Shown here in pieces: positions 25,886-34,130 of a stretch of 64,000 nt of DNA (within the stretch, counting starts at the first letter, position 1; each line of letters opens with the position of its first letter). The position numbers and the translations under genes were made by a program. The notes below the pieces were generated by a model. It ran no database searches. It saw nothing but the letters and a program-made list of their open reading frames with translations, and was not told the DNA's origin. The stretch lies in contig JAFAEW010000043.1 of the NCBI GenBank assembly GCA_023423835.1, positions 1 to 64,000 on the forward strand, written 5' to 3'. Origin of the DNA: Bacteroidota bacterium (GTDB taxonomy: Bacteria; Bacteroidota; Bacteroidia; Chitinophagales; Chitinophagaceae).

Positions 25886-26902
25886 ATGATGAAAGAAATA
25901 ACCATTAAGGATATTGCCCGGTTAGCCGCCGTCGCGCCTTCAACCGTATCACTCGTATTGAATGGCAAGGCGAAACAAGGGCGAATCAGTGCCCGGTTGG
26001 CTGAAAAGATACGGGTAATTGCACTCGAAAAGGGCTATCAGCCAAACCAGGTTGCTGTAAGCCTGAGAACCGGAAGTTCAAAAATCCTTGGATTGATCAT
26101 AGAAGATATATCAAACATATTTTTTGCCCGTCTTGCAAAAGATATCGAAGACGCGGCGGAAAAATACGGATATAAGGTTTTGTACTGCAGCACAGAGAAT
26201 AAAACGGACAAGGGAAATGAACTGATTAATTTGTTTTTCCAGAGTAAGGTAGACGGTTACCTTATCAGTCCAACAGCCGGAATGGAGAAGAAAGTAAGCG
26301 AATTATTGGTGGCTCAACAACCGGTTGTTTTAATCGATCGATATTTTCCTTCCTTGCAGGCTCCCTATGTGCTATCAGACAATGATAAGGGCGCTTCTGA
26401 AGCTATCAGCTTTTTAATTGAGAAGGGATACCGCGCTATTGGCCTGGTAACATCCGACTTCTTACTGCTGAATCCACAACAGCGTGAATCTGCTTATACT
26501 AAAACCCTCAAACAATATAACATTCCATTTGATCCTTCATTTGTCCTGAGAATTGCTTATGCCACACAACATACCGAAGCCGTTCAGCTTATTCAGGATT
26601 TTATCAGAGACAACCCTTCCATGGATGCAATTTTCTTTACAACCAATTATTTAGGATTGCATGGATTGGCTGCCATTAATAAACTCAATCTGAAAATTCC
26701 TGAGCAAATGGCTGTTATTTGCTTCGATGACCATGATGTGTTTGAGTTATACCGGCCCGGTATTACTGCGGTAAGACAAAATATTAAAGTGATCGCAGAT
26801 ACGGCTGTAAATGTTCTAATGCATCAACTTGACCGCAAATCCAGGGAAATAAAAACCGATTACGTTATTCCAACCGATTTTATCGTTCGCGACTCTGCTT
26901 AA
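25886..26902 (+). CDS. LacI family transcriptional regulator
   Basis: This 338-residue protein has an N-terminal LacI helix-turn-helix (TIKDIARLAAVAPSTVSLVL, residues 5-25, with the hinge near GYQPNQVAVSLRTG). A periplasmic-binding-protein-like effector domain follows (KILGLIIEDISNIFFARLAK; DGYLISPTAGMEKKVSELLV; IDRYFPSLQAPYVLSDN; AVICFDDHDVFELYRPGITA). Either of two adjacent ATG codons (25886, 25889) may be used. It is the third gene of the SGNH/GH38 operon, 24 bases after the GH38 stop, and most likely senses a sugar released by the locus and controls this operon, its divergent neighbour, or both. I found no convincing palindromic operator in the divergent region. It adds a second regulator to a PUL that already has a sigma factor. 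Confidence 0.94.
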   Translation: MMKEITIKDIARLAAVAPSTVSLVLNGKAKQGRISARLAEKIRVIALEKGYQPNQVAVSLRTGSSKILGLIIEDISNIFFARLAKDIEDAAEKYGYKVLYCSTENKTDKGNELINLFFQSKVDGYLISPTAGMEKKVSELLVAQQPVVLIDRYFPSLQAPYVLSDNDKGASEAISFLIEKGYRAIGLVTSDFLLLNPQQRESAYTKTLKQYNIPFDPSFVLRIAYATQHTEAVQLIQDFIRDNPSMDAIFFTTNYLGLHGLAAINKLNLKIPEQMAVICFDDHDVFELYRPGITAVRQNIKVIADTAVNVLMHQLDRKSREIKTDYVIPTDFIVRDSA

Positions 26903-26997
26903 AACCAAAAGACGAGCGCAACCTGTTTCTACCATTCCTGGGCGGTAAACCTACAATTTCTCTATTTTCTATTTCAAAACGGATGTGATGTGAAATA

Positions 26998-27035
26998 GAT
27001 CAGGCATCGCTTCCTCCCGAAAACGATGCCCGATC
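26998..27035. terminator. Hairpin between convergent genes
   Basis: GATC-A-GGCATCG and CGATGCC-C-GATC form an 11-bp stem with one internal mismatch and a 14-base loop, between the lacI stop and the convergent S9 peptidase stop. T-tracts on either side are weak, so a bidirectional terminator is plausible, not certain. Confidence 0.4.
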
Positions 27036-27048
27036 ATAAATTTAAAGG

Positions 27049-29172
27049 TTATTTTTTATACTCCAATCCCATATTGTACAATAAAAATCCCCATTTGTCG
27101 GCCTGTTCGTCAATGATCATTGACGTAGGTTTTCCGGCGCCGTGTCCTGCCTTTGTTTCAATACGAATTAAGACTGGGTTATCGCAACTTTGTGCAGTCT
27201 GCAATCCTGCAGCGAATTTGAAGGAATGCGCCGGCACTACACGGTCATCATGATCACCGGTGGTAACCATTGTGGCCGGATAGCAGGTTCCTTTTTTGAT
27301 GTTGTGTACCGGCGAATAACGATAGAGGTATTCAAACATTTCCTTACTGTCTTCGGCCGTTCCATAGTCATATGCCCAGCCTGCGCCGGCTGTGAATTTA
27401 TTGTAACGGAGCATATCCATTACACCCACAGCAGGAAAGCAAACACGGTAAAGATCCGGTCGTTGGGTCATACAGGCACCAACGAGCAGCCCTCCGTTTG
27501 ATCCTCCTGAAATTGCCAGATAATCTTTTGAGGTATAATTTTCTTTGATCAGGTATTCGGCAGCGGCAATGAAATCGTCAAACACGTTTTGTTTCTGCAT
27601 CTTCGTTCCGGCATTATGCCATTCATCGCCATATTCTCCACCGCCTCTCAGGTTGGCAACGGCATAAATTCCGCCATTTTCCATAAATACCATATTGCTT
27701 ACGCTGAAAGAAGGTGTGAGGCTGATATTGAATCCGCCATAAGCGTACAGCATCAGCGGATTCTTTCCGTTTTGCTGCATTCCCTTCTTATAGGTGATGA
27801 TCATTGGAATTTTGGTGCCGTCTTTCGAATTATAAAATACCTGCCTGCTTTCATACAGATCGGTGTTGATTTTAATGTCCGGCTTTCTATATAATTCGGA
27901 TTTGCCGGTATTTACATCGTATTTAAAAATCGTGGGCGGATACACATAAGAAGTGAAGCTGTAATACCCTGTTTTTTCCGTTTCCTTCCCGCTGAAACCA
28001 CCTGCAGTTCCCAATCCCGGAAATTCAACGGTGAATTCTTTTTTTCCATCCAGACTATACTGAATAACTTCTGAGGTTGCATCTTTTATGTACTGGGCAA
28101 ACAACTTTTTGCCGAGCGTGGATACATTTAATGGAAATTTTCCCTCCGGTATCAGATCTTTCCAGTTGTCGGAGGTTGGCTTATCGGCGGTGGTAACCAC
28201 CAGTTTGCGGTTCGGTGCATTGAGGTTTGTTTCAATATATAACTTCCCGTTAGCGGAGGTCACAATTCCCTGTTCCGTTTCAAAACCGGTGACGATCGGA
28301 ACAATGTCCGCACTCCCTTTCGACAAATCCATGATGTATAGTTCATTTCCGTAAGTAGCGTTTGCGGCGGAAATCACCAGATATTTTTGATCTTCGGTTA
28401 CATAGCCGCCAATGTACCGTCTCGGTGTTTTTTCTCCTCCAAATACCAGCTTATCTTCCGATTGGGGCGTGCCGAGTTTGTGGTAATACAATTTGTGGAA
28501 TTGTGTTTTTCCCGAAAGTTCACTTCCTTCTTTTGGTTTATCGTAGCTGCTGTAGTAAAATCCGTCATTTTTATACCAGGAAGTACCGCTGAACTTTACG
28601 TCTCGAAGCGTGTCATCCAAAGGCTTTTTTGATTTTGTATCGATGATGATGACTTTTCTCCAGTCTGATCCGCCTTCTGAAATTTGATACGCCGCCAGCG
28701 ATCCGTCTTTTGTAAAGGAGATGCCGGCCAGGGAAGTGGTTCCATCGGTCGAAAATTTATTCGGATCTAAAAATACCTCCGGCTGCCCTTTATCTTTTTG
28801 CCGGTAGAGAACCGACTGGTTTTGCAGTCCGTCATTTTTGTAGAAATAGGTATAATCGCCTTCTTTAAAAGGAGCGGAAACTTTTTCGTAATTCCATAAT
28901 TCCGTCAGGCGCTCCTTAATGGCATTTCTAAACGGAATCTGACTGAGGTATTTGTTGGTTACCGCATTTTCTCTGATCACCCAATCTTTGGTCTGCTGCG
29001 ACCGGTCATCTTCGAGCCAGCGGTAAGGATCTGAAACCATCGTTCCAAAATAATTATCCGTTTGTTCAACAGTTTCAGTCCTAGGATAGGTACCGTTAAA
29101 AGCACCCGGTTTTTGGGCCGAAACCGCTGCGACGGAGAGTAATGAAATTGAACTCAAAATAAAAGTTTTCAT
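27049..29172 (-). CDS. Prolyl oligopeptidase, family S9A
   Basis: This 707-residue protein has a signal peptide (MKTFILSSISLLSVAAVSAQ). A seven-bladed propeller is entered through YPRTETVEQTDNYFGTMVSD and PYRWLEDDRSQQTKDWV. The alpha/beta-hydrolase domain starts near residue 460. The catalytic Ser is in ISGGSNGGLLVG (about 558), the Asp in GDHDDRVVPAHS (about 642) and the His in ETKAGHGAGKP (about 677), the S9A triad. It cleaves peptides after proline; export suggests periplasmic peptide degradation. Length matches the family (about 700). It is monocistronic on the minus strand, with its end facing the PUL and its start divergent from the ribosomal cluster. No frame or motif defects were seen. 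Confidence 0.96.
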   Translation of the reverse strand: MKTFILSSISLLSVAAVSAQKPGAFNGTYPRTETVEQTDNYFGTMVSDPYRWLEDDRSQQTKDWVIRENAVTNKYLSQIPFRNAIKERLTELWNYEKVSAPFKEGDYTYFYKNDGLQNQSVLYRQKDKGQPEVFLDPNKFSTDGTTSLAGISFTKDGSLAAYQISEGGSDWRKVIIIDTKSKKPLDDTLRDVKFSGTSWYKNDGFYYSSYDKPKEGSELSGKTQFHKLYYHKLGTPQSEDKLVFGGEKTPRRYIGGYVTEDQKYLVISAANATYGNELYIMDLSKGSADIVPIVTGFETEQGIVTSANGKLYIETNLNAPNRKLVVTTADKPTSDNWKDLIPEGKFPLNVSTLGKKLFAQYIKDATSEVIQYSLDGKKEFTVEFPGLGTAGGFSGKETEKTGYYSFTSYVYPPTIFKYDVNTGKSELYRKPDIKINTDLYESRQVFYNSKDGTKIPMIITYKKGMQQNGKNPLMLYAYGGFNISLTPSFSVSNMVFMENGGIYAVANLRGGGEYGDEWHNAGTKMQKQNVFDDFIAAAEYLIKENYTSKDYLAISGGSNGGLLVGACMTQRPDLYRVCFPAVGVMDMLRYNKFTAGAGWAYDYGTAEDSKEMFEYLYRYSPVHNIKKGTCYPATMVTTGDHDDRVVPAHSFKFAAGLQTAQSCDNPVLIRIETKAGHGAGKPTSMIIDEQADKWGFLLYNMGLEYKK

Positions 29173-29351
29173 GTTGACAATTTAAAGGTGCTAAAGATAA
29201 GCCTAGAAACTGAGTTATGAAGGGGAGAAGCGGATATTAGCCAGCTTGAACCGGTAGCGGCTTTTGTACAAGAGGTTTTGAAAAAGGCTTTGTTCTAAAA
29301 GTCCTCCGATGACCCTTCCAAATATTTGCAGGCGGCTTTTCCCAACTTTTC

Positions 29352-29373
29352 GCCAAAAAACCTCGCTTTTGGC
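29352..29373. repeat. Inverted repeat upstream of the S10 promoter
   Basis: GCCAAAA and TTTTGGC form a perfect 7-bp inverted repeat with an 8-base loop, 21 bases before the -33 box of the ribosomal promoter. It may bind a regulator or be chance. The rest of 29173-29455 shows only the promoter and no gene. Confidence 0.3.
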
Positions 29374-29394
29374 TGAAAAATTATTTTGAAATTC

Positions 29395-29425
29395 TTGTTT
29401 ATTTCAAAACCCGCTCTTACCTTTG
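29395..29425 (+). promoter_or_regulatory. Main promoter of the S10-spc ribosomal cluster
   Basis: TTG (29395-29397), 20 bases, then TACCTTTG (29418-29425) is an exact Bacteroidota housekeeping promoter, 30 bases before the S10 ATG at 29456. The short leader could form a small CCCAA/TTGGG stem. No upstream rpsL/rpsG/fusA genes are present, so transcription of the cluster begins here. Confidence 0.85.
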
Positions 29426-29455
29426 CGCTCCCAAAGTGAAAAATTGGGTAACAAT

Positions 29456-29761
29456 ATGTCTCAAAGAATCCGCATAAAATTACAGTCATACGATCACAGT
29501 CTGGTTGATAAATCAGCAGAAAAAATTGTGAAGACGGTGAGAAATACGGGTGCAGTGGTAACCGGTCCAATTCCTTTACCTACCCGTAAGAAAATTTTTA
29601 CCGTATTGCGTTCACCGCACGTTAATAAGAAGAGCCGTGAACAGTTTCAGCTGGCAACGCATAAGCGTTTGCTCGATATTTATACTTCGTCTTCCAGAAC
29701 CGTGGATGCGTTGAGTAAGTTGGATTTACCCTCAGGAGTTGAGGTTGAGATCAAAGCCTAA
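29456..29761 (+). CDS. rpsJ: 30S ribosomal protein S10
   Basis: This 101-residue S10 starts at ATG 29456 (MSQRIRIKLQSYDHSLVDKS), with the family block PTRKKIFTVLRSPHVNKKSR in the middle and LPSGVEVEIKA at the end. The long loop VNKKSREQFQLATHKR is the S10 head-binding loop that also contacts NusB in other bacteria. An earlier in-frame start at 29423 overlaps the -7 promoter box and is rejected. It opens the ribosomal cluster. In many Bacteroidota S12, S7 and EF-G genes lie just upstream; here the upstream gene is a divergent peptidase. The next gene, L3, is unusually far away (282 bases). Confidence 0.98.
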   Translation: MSQRIRIKLQSYDHSLVDKSAEKIVKTVRNTGAVVTGPIPLPTRKKIFTVLRSPHVNKKSREQFQLATHKRLLDIYTSSSRTVDALSKLDLPSGVEVEIKA

Positions 29762-29886
29762 TGGCAAAAGTTTATCCGGTCCCCGAGCCAGGATGAAAAA
29801 GTTCTTTGCGTTATCTGCCAATCTTTAAAAGGAGAAAGCAGCTCTGACATTATGAAAAATGACTTAAATAGGTCAAACAAAATATA

Positions 29887-29970
29887 AACAAGCCCTTCGA
29901 GGTTTGTTTACTGCCGGTACTTCTCCCTGCCTTTGAAATTCAGGGTGGGAACGAAAGAAAAGGTCGGCAG
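29887..29970 (+). promoter_or_regulatory. Structured leader between S10 and L3
   Basis: The 282-base S10-L3 spacer contains two strong hairpins in tandem. The first is AACAAGCC (29887-29894) with GGTTTGTT (29901-29908), loop CTTCGA. The second is CTGCCG (29911-29916) with CGGCAG (29965-29970), holding an inner stem TTC/GAA plus CCCTG (29925-29929) with CAGGG (29941-29945). Other spacers in the cluster are below 112 bases. This fits an autoregulatory r-protein leader (L3, L4 or another) or an RNA-processing site. A TAATG at 29759 also opens an 11-codon frame directly after S10, likely meaningless. Confidence 0.5.
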
Positions 29971-30043
29971 CGAACAAGGATTGAATTCTGCCCGTCAGTG
30001 GAATGTCCTCCATAACCTCGCGGCGCTACAAACCGCACAGACG

Positions 30044-30661
30044 ATGAAAGGAATTATTGGAAAAAAAATTGGGATGACCAGCATCTTCACTCCCGATGGA
30101 CGGCAAACAGCCTGCACCATTATTGAAGCCGGTCCTTGCGTGGTTACCCAAATCAAAACGCAGGAAACCGATGGTTACAACGCCCTGCAACTAGCATTTG
30201 GTGAAAAGAAAGAAAAACACACCAACCAGTCACAGCTTAATCACTTCTCAAAAGCCCAAACCTCTCCCAAAAAATTTGTAAAAGAATTTCGCGATTACGC
30301 CATTGAAAAAAATCCCGGCGAAGCTATTACTGTTGACATTTTTACCGAAGGTGAAAAAGTGGACGTAGTAGGAACTTCAAAAGGAAAAGGATTTCAGGGT
30401 GTGGTAAAACGTCATGGCTTTCATGGTGTGGGCGAAGGTTCGCATGGTCAGCATGACCGTCAGCGTGCTCCCGGTTCTATCGGTGGATCTTCTTATCCTT
30501 CAAGAGTTTTTAAAGGGATGAGAATGGCCGGAAGAATGGGCAATGACCGCGTTAAGCTTAAAGGTTTGAAGGTGGTAAAAATATTTAGTGAGAAAAATTA
30601 TATTCTTGTGAGCGGCTCTGTTCCCGGTCATAACGGATCAATTGTTTTAATACAGAAATAA
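30044..30661 (+). CDS. rplC: 50S ribosomal protein L3
   Basis: This 205-residue L3 starts at ATG 30044 (MKGIIGKKIGMTSIFTPDGR), the universal L3 N-terminus; the frame is open back to 29933, but that extension would run through the structured leader and is rejected. Other hallmarks are GKGFQGVVKRHGFHGVGEGS, the long internal loop HDRQRAPGSIGGSSYPSRVF that reaches toward the peptidyl-transferase centre, and GRMGNDRVKLKGLKVVKIF. The conserved Gln in this loop (GQHDRQ) is a PrmB methylation site in E. coli. It is followed after 18 bases by L4. Its distance from S10 suggests separate control of the S10 and L3-onward messages. Confidence 0.98.
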   Translation: MKGIIGKKIGMTSIFTPDGRQTACTIIEAGPCVVTQIKTQETDGYNALQLAFGEKKEKHTNQSQLNHFSKAQTSPKKFVKEFRDYAIEKNPGEAITVDIFTEGEKVDVVGTSKGKGFQGVVKRHGFHGVGEGSHGQHDRQRAPGSIGGSSYPSRVFKGMRMAGRMGNDRVKLKGLKVVKIFSEKNYILVSGSVPGHNGSIVLIQK

Positions 30662-30679
30662 TTCTTAATCTGAAAAAAC

Positions 30680-31318
30680 ATGCAAGTAGAAGTTTTAAAT
30701 ATAAAGGGAGAGAAGACGGGAAGAACCATTGAGCTGCCGGAAGAAATATTCGGTATGGAGCCTAATGACCATGTAATTTACCTGGCCGTTAAACAATACC
30801 AGGCCGCACAGCGCCAGGGAACCCACAAGGTAAAAACACGGGCTGAGGTGAAAGGATCAAGCAAAAAACTTCATCGTCAGAAAGGTACCGGCGGATCCCG
30901 TAAAGGAAATATTCGCAACCCGCTTTACAAAGGCGGTGGTGTGATCTTCGGGCCCAAACCACACAGATATGAACTGAAGTTGAATAAGAAAGTGAAAGAC
31001 CTCGCAAAAATGAGTGCCCTTTCTTATAAAGCAAAAGATAATGCAATTGTTGTGGTGGAGGAATTCGATATGGAAGTTCCGAAAACAAAACAGGTAATGG
31101 AAATTGCAAAAGCGTTGCAGGTGAGTGATAAGAAAACATTAATGATCGTTTCAGACTGCAGCGATAACCTGTATCTGAGCTGTCGCAATGTTCCCAATCT
31201 TGCCACTGCCATGATCGCTGATATCAATACTTATGATATCCTGAATGCAGATGTACTTGTTTTCACCGAAAACGCAGCAAAAATATTTACCGAAGAAGAA
31301 GCGACTGTAGAAGCTTAA
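30680..31318 (+). CDS. rplD: 50S ribosomal protein L4
   Basis: This 212-residue L4 starts MQVEVLNIKGEKTGRTIELP. The extended tunnel loop carries the conserved stretch QRQGTHKVKTRAEVKGSSKK and RQKGTGGSRKGNIRNPLYKG, ending GPKPHRYELKLNKKVKDLAK. The C-terminal globular part includes NTYDILNADVLVFTENAAKI. L4 binds domain I of 23S rRNA and lines the exit tunnel; in E. coli it represses its own S10 operon. Here the structured spacer before L3 is a candidate place for comparable control. L3 ends 18 bases upstream and L23 starts 29 bases downstream. Confidence 0.98.
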   Translation: MQVEVLNIKGEKTGRTIELPEEIFGMEPNDHVIYLAVKQYQAAQRQGTHKVKTRAEVKGSSKKLHRQKGTGGSRKGNIRNPLYKGGGVIFGPKPHRYELKLNKKVKDLAKMSALSYKAKDNAIVVVEEFDMEVPKTKQVMEIAKALQVSDKKTLMIVSDCSDNLYLSCRNVPNLATAMIADINTYDILNADVLVFTENAAKIFTEEEATVEA

Positions 31319-31347
31319 TAAAGGGAAAAATTTAAAAAATAATTGAA

Positions 31348-31647
31348 ATGAATCCAGCAGAAGTTTTAATAAAACCCTTGCTTACCGAAAAAGCAAATGC
31401 TCAGCAGGAAAAACTGAACAGATTTGCTTTTAAAGTAAACCGTAAGGCTAATAAGCTTGAGATTAAAAAAGCGGTTGAAGAATTTTATGGAGTTACGGTG
31501 GCTGAAGTAAATACCATTGTTGTTCCGGGTAAGAACAAGACAAAGTTTACCAAATCGGGCTACATCAAAGGGGTAAAACCCGCCTATAAGAAGGCTTACA
31601 TTACCGTAGCAGAAGGTGAAAAGATTGATTTGTACGAAAACATTTAG
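31348..31647 (+). CDS. rplW: 50S ribosomal protein L23
   Basis: This 99-residue L23 starts MNPAEVLIKPLLTEKANAQQ, followed by NRFAFKVNRKANKLEIKKAV, EFYGVTVAEVNTIVVPGK and a basic loop. L23 sits at the polypeptide exit and docks trigger factor and SRP. Length and order (L4-L23-L2) are canonical. The next gap (87 bases to L2) carries no recognisable promoter or terminator. The whole cluster shows little Shine-Dalgarno, as is usual for Bacteroidota. Confidence 0.97.
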   Translation: MNPAEVLIKPLLTEKANAQQEKLNRFAFKVNRKANKLEIKKAVEEFYGVTVAEVNTIVVPGKNKTKFTKSGYIKGVKPAYKKAYITVAEGEKIDLYENI

Positions 31648-31734
31648 TTCAATCACAAAAAAGAATGGCTTTCAACACAGCCGCAAAAGTTGAATCAATA
31701 ACAAAAGGACCTCGAAGAGGGTAAATTTGAAGAT

Positions 31735-32574
31735 ATGGCAGTTAAAAAATATAAACCGGTCACCCCGGGTACAAGATGGAGAATCGGTAATGCTTATGCA
31801 GAGATTACCACTAATGAGCCGGAAAAGAGTTTATTAGAACCTCAGCACAATAAATCGGGCCGTAATGCACAGGGCCGCCGTACTACCAGATACAGAGGTG
31901 GCGGCAGCAAAAAGCATTATCGTATCATCGATTTCAAACGCGATAAGAGAGATATTGAGGCTACTGTTTCTACCATCGAATATGATCCCAACCGTTCCGC
32001 ATTCATCGCATTGGTGGAATATGCAGATGGTGAAAAGAGATATATTCTTGCTCCCCAGGGTTTACAGGTAGGTACAAAGATCATGTCGGGCGACAGTGTG
32101 GCACCGGAAGTAGGCAATTGTCTTAAGATGCGCAATATGCCGTTAGGTACCAACATTCACAATATTGAATTACATCCCGGTCAGGGTGGAAAGCTTGCCA
32201 GAAGTGCCGGAGCCAGCGCGCAGCTCACCAATAAGGAAGAAAAATATGCCGTATTGAAAATGCCATCCGGGGAATTGCGAAAGGTGTTGATTGAAGGATA
32301 TGCTACCGTTGGCGTTATTTCAAACAGCGATCACAGCCTTGAAAGACTGGGAAAAGCCGGTAGAAAACGCTGGAAAGGAATTCGTCCGCGTACACGTGGT
32401 GTAGCGATGAACCCGGTAGATCACCCGATGGGAGGTGGAGAAGGTAAAGCATCCGGTGGCCAGCCAAGAAGCAGAAACGGTCAATATTCAAGAGGGTTGA
32501 AAACACGTAAACAAAAAGGAAGCGACAAGCTGATTATCCAGAGAAGGGATGGCAAGAAACTTCCAAAAAGATAA
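31735..32574 (+). CDS. rplB: 50S ribosomal protein L2
   Basis: This 279-residue L2 starts MAVKKYKPVTPGTRWRIGNA. It contains the OB-like N-terminal domain (RYRGGGSKKHYRIIDFKRDK; EYADGEKRYILAPQGLQVGT), the SH3-like domain (NIELHPGQGGKLARSAGASA), and the universal C-terminal block RPRTRGVAMNPVDHPMGGGE with the His required for peptidyl-transfer in E. coli, ending in GLKTRKQKGSDKL and a basic tail. It binds 23S rRNA at the subunit interface. Family length is about 275, so this is complete. It lies 87 bases after L23 and 58 bases before S19. Confidence 0.98.
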   Translation: MAVKKYKPVTPGTRWRIGNAYAEITTNEPEKSLLEPQHNKSGRNAQGRRTTRYRGGGSKKHYRIIDFKRDKRDIEATVSTIEYDPNRSAFIALVEYADGEKRYILAPQGLQVGTKIMSGDSVAPEVGNCLKMRNMPLGTNIHNIELHPGQGGKLARSAGASAQLTNKEEKYAVLKMPSGELRKVLIEGYATVGVISNSDHSLERLGKAGRKRWKGIRPRTRGVAMNPVDHPMGGGEGKASGGQPRSRNGQYSRGLKTRKQKGSDKLIIQRRDGKKLPKR

Positions 32575-32632
32575 GCAATAGAAAAAGGGTAATTCCTTTA
32601 CTAAAATTTATAAATTAAAAATTACTCATTCT

Positions 32633-32902
32633 ATGGGTCGTTCGATTAAAAAAGGTCCTTATGTAGATGTAAACCTCGAAGAAAAGGTGTTAGGCATCAA
32701 TGAAGGCAAGAACAAGAAATCAGTTATTAAAACCTGGAGCCGCAGAAGCACCATCACGCCTGATTTTGTGGGTCATACTTTCGCTGTGCATAATGGCAAT
32801 AAGTTCATACCGGTCTATGTAACTGAATTTATGGTAGGTCATAAGCTGGGAGAATTTGCTCCTACCAGGAATTTTAAAGGACATTCTGGAAGCAAAAAAT
32901 AA
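32633..32902 (+). CDS. rpsS: 30S ribosomal protein S19
   Basis: This 89-residue S19 starts MGRSIKKGPYVDVNLEEKVL and includes the family signature TITPDFVGHTFAVHNGNKFI and MVGHKLGEFAPTRNFKGHSG, ending in SKK. It packs with S13 in the head of the small subunit and contacts the A-site tRNA region. The start at ATG 32633 leaves 58 bases after L2, AT-rich and without any clear signal. Length is normal for the family. L22 follows after 49 bases. Confidence 0.98.
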   Translation: MGRSIKKGPYVDVNLEEKVLGINEGKNKKSVIKTWSRRSTITPDFVGHTFAVHNGNKFIPVYVTEFMVGHKLGEFAPTRNFKGHSGSKK

Positions 32903-32951
32903 ATTGGTTTTGACCGGATCAAACCGGCCAATCATAAAGAAATAACAAACA

Positions 32952-33293
32952 ATGGAAGCAGTAGCAAAACTAAACAATTATCCTACCGGTCCCCGCAAAA
33001 TGCGTTTACTTGCCGATGTGATCAGGGGAATGGAAGTGGAAAAAGCACTGGGAATTTTAGAGCATCATCCGCAACACAATGCTGTTCCGCTGGCAAAATT
33101 GCTGAAAAGTGCCATCAATAACTGGGAGCAGAAAAATGAAGGATCAAGCGCGGCCGATGCAGGTCTCGTGGTGAAAACCATTTATGTGGATGGTGGTCCG
33201 GTAATTAAAAGAATGTACCATGGTACTCAGGGCCGTGCACACAGAATGCGCAAACGCAGCAACCACGTAACAATAATTGTGGACACTAAATAA
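32952..33293 (+). CDS. rplV: 50S ribosomal protein L22
   Basis: This 113-residue L22 starts MEAVAKLNNYPTGPRKMRLL, close to the usual A-x-x-x-x-x-x-S-x-x-K-x-R-L-V-x-D pattern. It continues with ADVIRGMEVEKALGILEHHP and the C-terminal tunnel hairpin region VDGGPVIKRMYHGTQGRAHR, MRKRSNHVTIIVDTK. The hairpin with L4 makes the constriction of the exit tunnel and is a macrolide-resistance site. Spacing to S3 is 24 bases. The gene is complete, with nothing unusual. Confidence 0.97.
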   Translation: MEAVAKLNNYPTGPRKMRLLADVIRGMEVEKALGILEHHPQHNAVPLAKLLKSAINNWEQKNEGSSAADAGLVVKTIYVDGGPVIKRMYHGTQGRAHRMRKRSNHVTIIVDTK

Positions 33294-33317
33294 TAACTAA
33301 AATCATTAAACCAACAT

Positions 33318-34097
33318 ATGGGTCAGAAAGCAAATCCAATTGGTAACAGATTAGGCATCATCAGGGGATGGGAAAGCAACTGGTATGGCAGTAAGAAAGA
33401 TTATTCCAAAAAGCTGATCGAAGACAATAAGATCAGAACCTATCTCAATGCCCGTATTTCTAAAGGTGGTATTGCCAAGATTGTTATCGAACGTACATTG
33501 GGGAAGTTAATAATTACCATCCATACTTCTAAACCGGGTATCATCATCGGTAAAGGTGGTAATGAGGTTGACAGGATTAAGGAAGAGTTGAAAAACCTTA
33601 CCGGAAAAGATGATGTTCAGATCAATATTCTTGAGATCCGCCGTCCTGAATTAGATGCAAATATCGTAGGCGATACTATTGCCCGTCAGATCGAAAACCG
33701 TATCAACTATAAAAGAGCCATAAAAATGTCTATTGCTTCTTCTTTGAGAATGGGAGCAGAAGGTATTAAGGTGAAAGTTAGCGGAAGACTCGGAGGAGCA
33801 GAAATTGCCCGTACCGAGGAGATCAAACAGGGAAGGGTGCCATTGCACACCTTTAGAATGGATATCGATTACGCATCTGTATTTGCTCAAACCGTATATG
33901 GTAAGATCGGTATTAAAGTGTGGATCTGTAAAGGAGAGGTTTTAGGAACAAGAGAACTGAATCCAAACTTTGTAGGCGGTAAAGCTGATCTGTCAGACAG
34001 AAGAGAAAGAAGAGACGATGGCAGAGACAGAAGAGGCGATCATCGCAGGGGAGGCGGCGCTCATGGTGGTGCTGACCGCAGAGGAGGAAGAAGATAA
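33318..34097 (+). CDS. rpsC: 30S ribosomal protein S3, with Arg/Gly-rich tail
   Basis: This 259-residue S3 starts MGQKANPIGNRLGIIRGWES. It holds the KH domain (TIHTSKPGIIIGKGGNEVDR), the C-terminal domain (ASSLRMGAEGIKVKVSGRLG; EIKQGRVPLHTFRMDIDYAS; VWICKGEVLG) and a low-complexity tail of about 40 residues built from Asp, Arg, His and Gly (RRERRDDGRDRRGDHRRGGG onward). E. coli S3 is 233 residues; the difference is this tail, which sits near the mRNA entry site in the known structure. S3 helps the ribosomal helicase at mRNA entry. It is 24 bases after L22 and 33 before L16. Confidence 0.98.
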   Translation: MGQKANPIGNRLGIIRGWESNWYGSKKDYSKKLIEDNKIRTYLNARISKGGIAKIVIERTLGKLIITIHTSKPGIIIGKGGNEVDRIKEELKNLTGKDDVQINILEIRRPELDANIVGDTIARQIENRINYKRAIKMSIASSLRMGAEGIKVKVSGRLGGAEIARTEEIKQGRVPLHTFRMDIDYASVFAQTVYGKIGIKVWICKGEVLGTRELNPNFVGGKADLSDRRERRDDGRDRRGDHRRGGGAHGGADRRGGRR

Positions 34098-34130
34098 TTG
34101 ATCATTAATTGAATTTCAAATTGAAACAAA

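Noticed and set aside
26998..27035. Operator for the LacI regulator
   Set aside because: The palindrome lies after both convergent stop codons, a place suited to a terminator and not to promoter control.
29295..29570. 91-codon minus-strand frame over the S10 promoter
   Set aside because: It covers the promoter and the S10 start, with no family resemblance; it is an antisense shadow.
29933..30043. 37-residue N-terminal extension of L3
   Set aside because: The universal L3 N-terminus starts at ATG 30044, and the extension would have to be translated through two stable hairpins.
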